A stretch of DNA of 38,125 nucleotides from a virus. The translations under genes and the position numbers were made by a program. A model generated the notes under the pieces. The model had not been told where the DNA came from. It made no database searches and saw only the letters and a program-made list of their open reading frames with translations. The stretch lies in IMG/VR virus record IMGVR_UViG_3300047170_000070, positions 1-38,125 of that record, one strand, 5' to 3'. The number at the start of each line of letters is the position of its first letter. Position 1 is the stretch's first letter. Of the stretch, positions 35,554-38,125 are shown one piece after another.

Positions 35554-38125
35554 TGCCAGACGGCGGCGAACCAGCAGCATCGCCCGCAGCGGTCCCGTTC
35601 GATGTCGCGGGCGCCCGCGCGGCCGGCTATTCGGACGGCGAGATTGCCAGCTATGTCGGCGGTCTGACCAACTTCAACGTCGATGCGGCGCGCAAGGCTG
35701 GCTACCACGACGATGAGATCATCGGTCATCTGGCGGTGCAGCCCAAGGTGCCCGAACCGCCGGCGCCGCCATCCTCGACCTTGGGCGGCATCGGCAAGGC
35801 GCTGGCCCAGACGCCGACCGACTTTGCCGGCGGACTGGTCAAAGCCGGCGGCGAGATGGTCACGTCCGTCGGAACGGCTGCGCAGAGTGCCGCCTCTAAC
35901 GCCGAGGCTTTCACCCGCCAGCAAACCGGCATCATCAACCGGATCGACGCCGGCCAGACGGTGCCCGCAGCGGACGATCCGCTCGGCTATGGCGATGCGT
36001 CGGCCGCGCAGAAGACCGACATCCGCCAGTCGCTCGAACACGACATCGCGGCGCTGCCCGCGCCACAAGACACCGGGCTCGGCCAGGCTGGGCAGGCCGT
36101 CAAGACCGCAGGCGGAGCCGTCGCCGGCTTCGGCCAGGGCATCACCGATTACGGGGAGGCCGCGTTCCCGCTGTCTCCGGAGGACCAGCAGCGGCTTTCG
36201 GTGCGGGCGGTCAAGATGGTCGCGAGTTTCGCGCCGTATATGATGGCGGCGTTAGGCGGACCCGAAGCGGTAGCCGCGCTCGCCGGGGTGCAGGGATTCG
36301 GCGCGGACTACGACGCGGCGAAACAGGCCAAAGCGACGGACGAGCAGGCCGCGACCGCCGCACTGTTCGGCGGGGTTTCCAATGCCGCGCTGATGATGGT
36401 GCCAATCCACAAGGCGATGGACGTCGCCGCGACGTTGCCGAACATGCTGATGAAAGGACAGTTCCTCAAGGCCGTCGGCGATATGGCGAAGTCATCGGCG
36501 ACGCTTGTGACATTCAGCCAGCTCCAGACCGTCGCCGACAATGTAATCGCGCAACAAACCTATGCGCCCGACCGGCCGCTGACCCAGAACGTCGGCAAGG
36601 ACATCGCGCTCCAGGCCGCCGTGGGCGCGTTCCTTCCCGTTGCCGGCATGGGTGTCGGCGCGGGTGCAAGGCTGGCCGGTCGCGCGTTCCGTCCGAACGT
36701 GCAGCCGCGTCCGGCCGTGGCGGACGTGCTCGCCGCTCCGGACCTCAACACCGCGATCGACGCGGCACAGCAGGTTGCGTCGGGCACAGGCGATGCAGGC
36801 ACGCCGCCACCGCCGCCACCGGCAACGCCTGGCACGCCGGTCGATGTCGCGGCCGAAACCGCGCAACTCGCGACCGGCGACAGCGCCGACTTGCAGCAGG
36901 CAGCACTGCTCAAACTGTTCCACAACACTGGCGCCGGCACGGTCGAGGCGACGCCGGACGGCGGCTATCAGTTCCGCACCACGAACGCCGCCGGCAGCGA
37001 GATCACGCATCCGATCGACGTGTGGCAGCCGAGTGCCGCGCAGCCGGGCGACGCGAGTACCATTTCCGCCGACACCGCGGACGCGCTGCGGGCGCATTAC
37101 GGGCAGGCCGGCGTCGATGTCGTGTTCTACAAAGACGACGCCCGCGCAGTGCCGTTCGAGGGCGCGCACGATCCAAACCAACCCGATACGATCTTTCTCA
37201 GCAGCAACCCGACCCGCAACGTCGCTCAGGTGGCGGGGCACGAGTTTACCCATGTGCTCCAGACCACGACTCTGCCGGATGGCAGCAGTCTCAACGACCT
37301 GCTGAACCAGCAGATCGCGGCCGGCATCACCCCGGCGGGCCAGCGTTACGCGCAGGCAACATTCGGATCGACCGCACCGGGGCGGGCAGCGTTTCCGGAT
37401 GACGCCTCCCACGCGGCGGCGGTGCAGGCGCATCTGATCAATGAGCTTGGCACCGACATCGGCGGCGAGGCGCCCAAGTTCCAGTCGTTCATGCCTCGCG
37501 TGGTCGACGCCATCCAGCAGCGGTTCGGCGATAGTGTCGCCGGCGACGTGCTGGGCAAGCTGATCGATGGCCTGAAGTCGGCGATGGAGACGGTGCGCGG
37601 GCTGTTCGCCGACACCGGCACCCGTTCGCAGAACTGGGTCACCAACATCGGCGAGGTCCACGACACGCTGGCGCAGATGTACGCCGCCCGCTTCGGCACG
37701 CCGGTCGAGCGCGAACAGGCCGGGCTCGCGGCGATGCGCGACAAGGCGGCGCGCGATCGGTTCGTCGCGCCGGTAGCGGAAGGCACGCCGCCGCCGCCAA
37801 CGGAACCGCCAGCAACGCCACCAGCGGCCACGCCAGCAGCGCCCGCACCAGGCGCCGGCCGCGTCACGGCCAGCGACGTGCAGCGCCGCGATGGCGTGGG
37901 CTTCAACGAGGCCGCCCGCCGCGCCGACGCCGAGAACGCCGCCAGCGCCGCACCGGCGCCTGCGCAGGCCGAAACTGGCGCGGCGCCCGATTTCGGCGGC
38001 ATGCGCGATGCCACGACGGCAAAGGCCCTCCAGCTTCGCCGCTGGCTCGATGGCTTGGCGACAGACCGCGACGCCGCCGCCGCCGCGACGCCGCAGGCGC
38101 GGCTGCTGGCACAGACCGAGGCGGC
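35553..38125 (+). CDS. Very large virion protein with HExxH protease-like motif (3' end cut)
   Basis: An open frame from ATG 35553 runs to the window end without a stop: at least 857 residues. The N-terminus has two copies of a short motif, FDVAGARAAGYSDGEIASYV and FNVDAARKAGYHDDEIIGHL (about 16-58). Helical segments with possible membrane stretches follow. At residues 563-567 is HEFTH within QVAGHEFTHVLQT, the HExxH core of zinc metallopeptidases. Pro/Ala linkers separate blocks. Such multi-domain proteins are ejected with phage DNA and resemble polyvalent proteins. No third zinc ligand is assigned, so activity is not proven. Confidence 0.7.
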   Translation, partial: MPDGGEPAASPAAVPFDVAGARAAGYSDGEIASYVGGLTNFNVDAARKAGYHDDEIIGHLAVQPKVPEPPAPPSSTLGGIGKALAQTPTDFAGGLVKAGGEMVTSVGTAAQSAASNAEAFTRQQTGIINRIDAGQTVPAADDPLGYGDASAAQKTDIRQSLEHDIAALPAPQDTGLGQAGQAVKTAGGAVAGFGQGITDYGEAAFPLSPEDQQRLSVRAVKMVASFAPYMMAALGGPEAVAALAGVQGFGADYDAAKQAKATDEQAATAALFGGVSNAALMMVPIHKAMDVAATLPNMLMKGQFLKAVGDMAKSSATLVTFSQLQTVADNVIAQQTYAPDRPLTQNVGKDIALQAAVGAFLPVAGMGVGAGARLAGRAFRPNVQPRPAVADVLAAPDLNTAIDAAQQVASGTGDAGTPPPPPPATPGTPVDVAAETAQLATGDSADLQQAALLKLFHNTGAGTVEATPDGGYQFRTTNAAGSEITHPIDVWQPSAAQPGDASTISADTADALRAHYGQAGVDVVFYKDDARAVPFEGAHDPNQPDTIFLSSNPTRNVAQVAGHEFTHVLQTTTLPDGSSLNDLLNQQIAAGITPAGQRYAQATFGSTAPGRAAFPDDASHAAAVQAHLINELGTDIGGEAPKFQSFMPRVVDAIQQRFGDSVAGDVLGKLIDGLKSAMETVRGLFADTGTRSQNWVTNIGEVHDTLAQMYAARFGTPVEREQAGLAAMRDKAARDRFVAPVAEGTPPPPTEPPATPPAATPAAPAPGAGRVTASDVQRRDGVGFNEAARRADAENAASAAPAPAQAETGAAPDFGGMRDATTAKALQLRRWLDGLATDRDAAAAATPQARLLAQTEA

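Noticed and set aside
1-38125. tRNA or rRNA genes
   Set aside because: No cloverleaf with a GTTCRA arm or rRNA-like conserved stretch was noticed on either strand; a covariance search would be needed to exclude tRNAs firmly.

Overview
The window is one contiguous piece of a temperate, podovirus-like tailed phage or prophage. It is G+C-rich, about two thirds by eye, with codons that nearly always end in G or C. The virion genes (N4 gp56-type capsid protein, large portal, beta-rich nozzle-like protein, internal virion proteins, virion transglycosylase), the tyrosine integrase and the repressor/operator region point to this lifestyle. The host is probably a high-G+C alphaproteobacterium; an acetic-acid-bacterium relative is possible but is only an inference from gene style.

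Layout. 1-1669 (+): end of a lysis module, with a partial lysozyme-like endolysin, a holin-like membrane protein, a lipoprotein and a small protein. 1666-2100 (-): an HU-type DNA-binding protein. 2287-5518 (-): the leftward early operon, a chain of tiny genes mostly joined by 4-nt ATGA overlaps. It includes a single-strand annealing protein (ERF type) and a YqaJ/lambda-type exonuclease, several Cys-rich mini-proteins, a protein with a classical C2H2 zinc finger, and two mini-genes found by eye (30 and 44 aa). 5311-5572: immunity region with three operators sharing GTCGG-N5-CCGAC, next to a small Cro/YdaS-like repressor (5575, +).

5850-9760: accessory and replication region. A 497-aa protein with an N-terminal helix-turn-helix carries in its own gene an array of ten GAGTCTAC/GTAGACTC half-sites around a 15-bp inverted repeat. 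This is a strong candidate replication origin embedded in the initiator gene, arranged like lambda O. 9800-11084: integrase, with several families of short repeats upstream and three 18-bp repeats inside the gene. 11116-16750: ParB-like protein, a lower-G+C insert (about 12.0-12.36 kb) that seems to have cut a duplicated small gene, several minus-strand mini-genes, and the small-terminase candidate.

16745-38125 (+): the late operon. Order: large terminase, two minus-strand mini-genes, portal, two small proteins, scaffold, major capsid protein, three structural candidates, adaptor, nozzle, coiled-coil fibre, 33-residue-repeat protein, a sulfotransferase-GNAT fusion, Ala/Gly-rich protein, conserved structural protein, virion transglycosylase, coiled-coil protein, and a very large virion protein with an HEFTH zinc-protease motif that runs off the right edge. 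Because lysis genes open the window and virion genes close it, the two ends may be near neighbours on a circular or permuted genome. That cannot be tested from this window.
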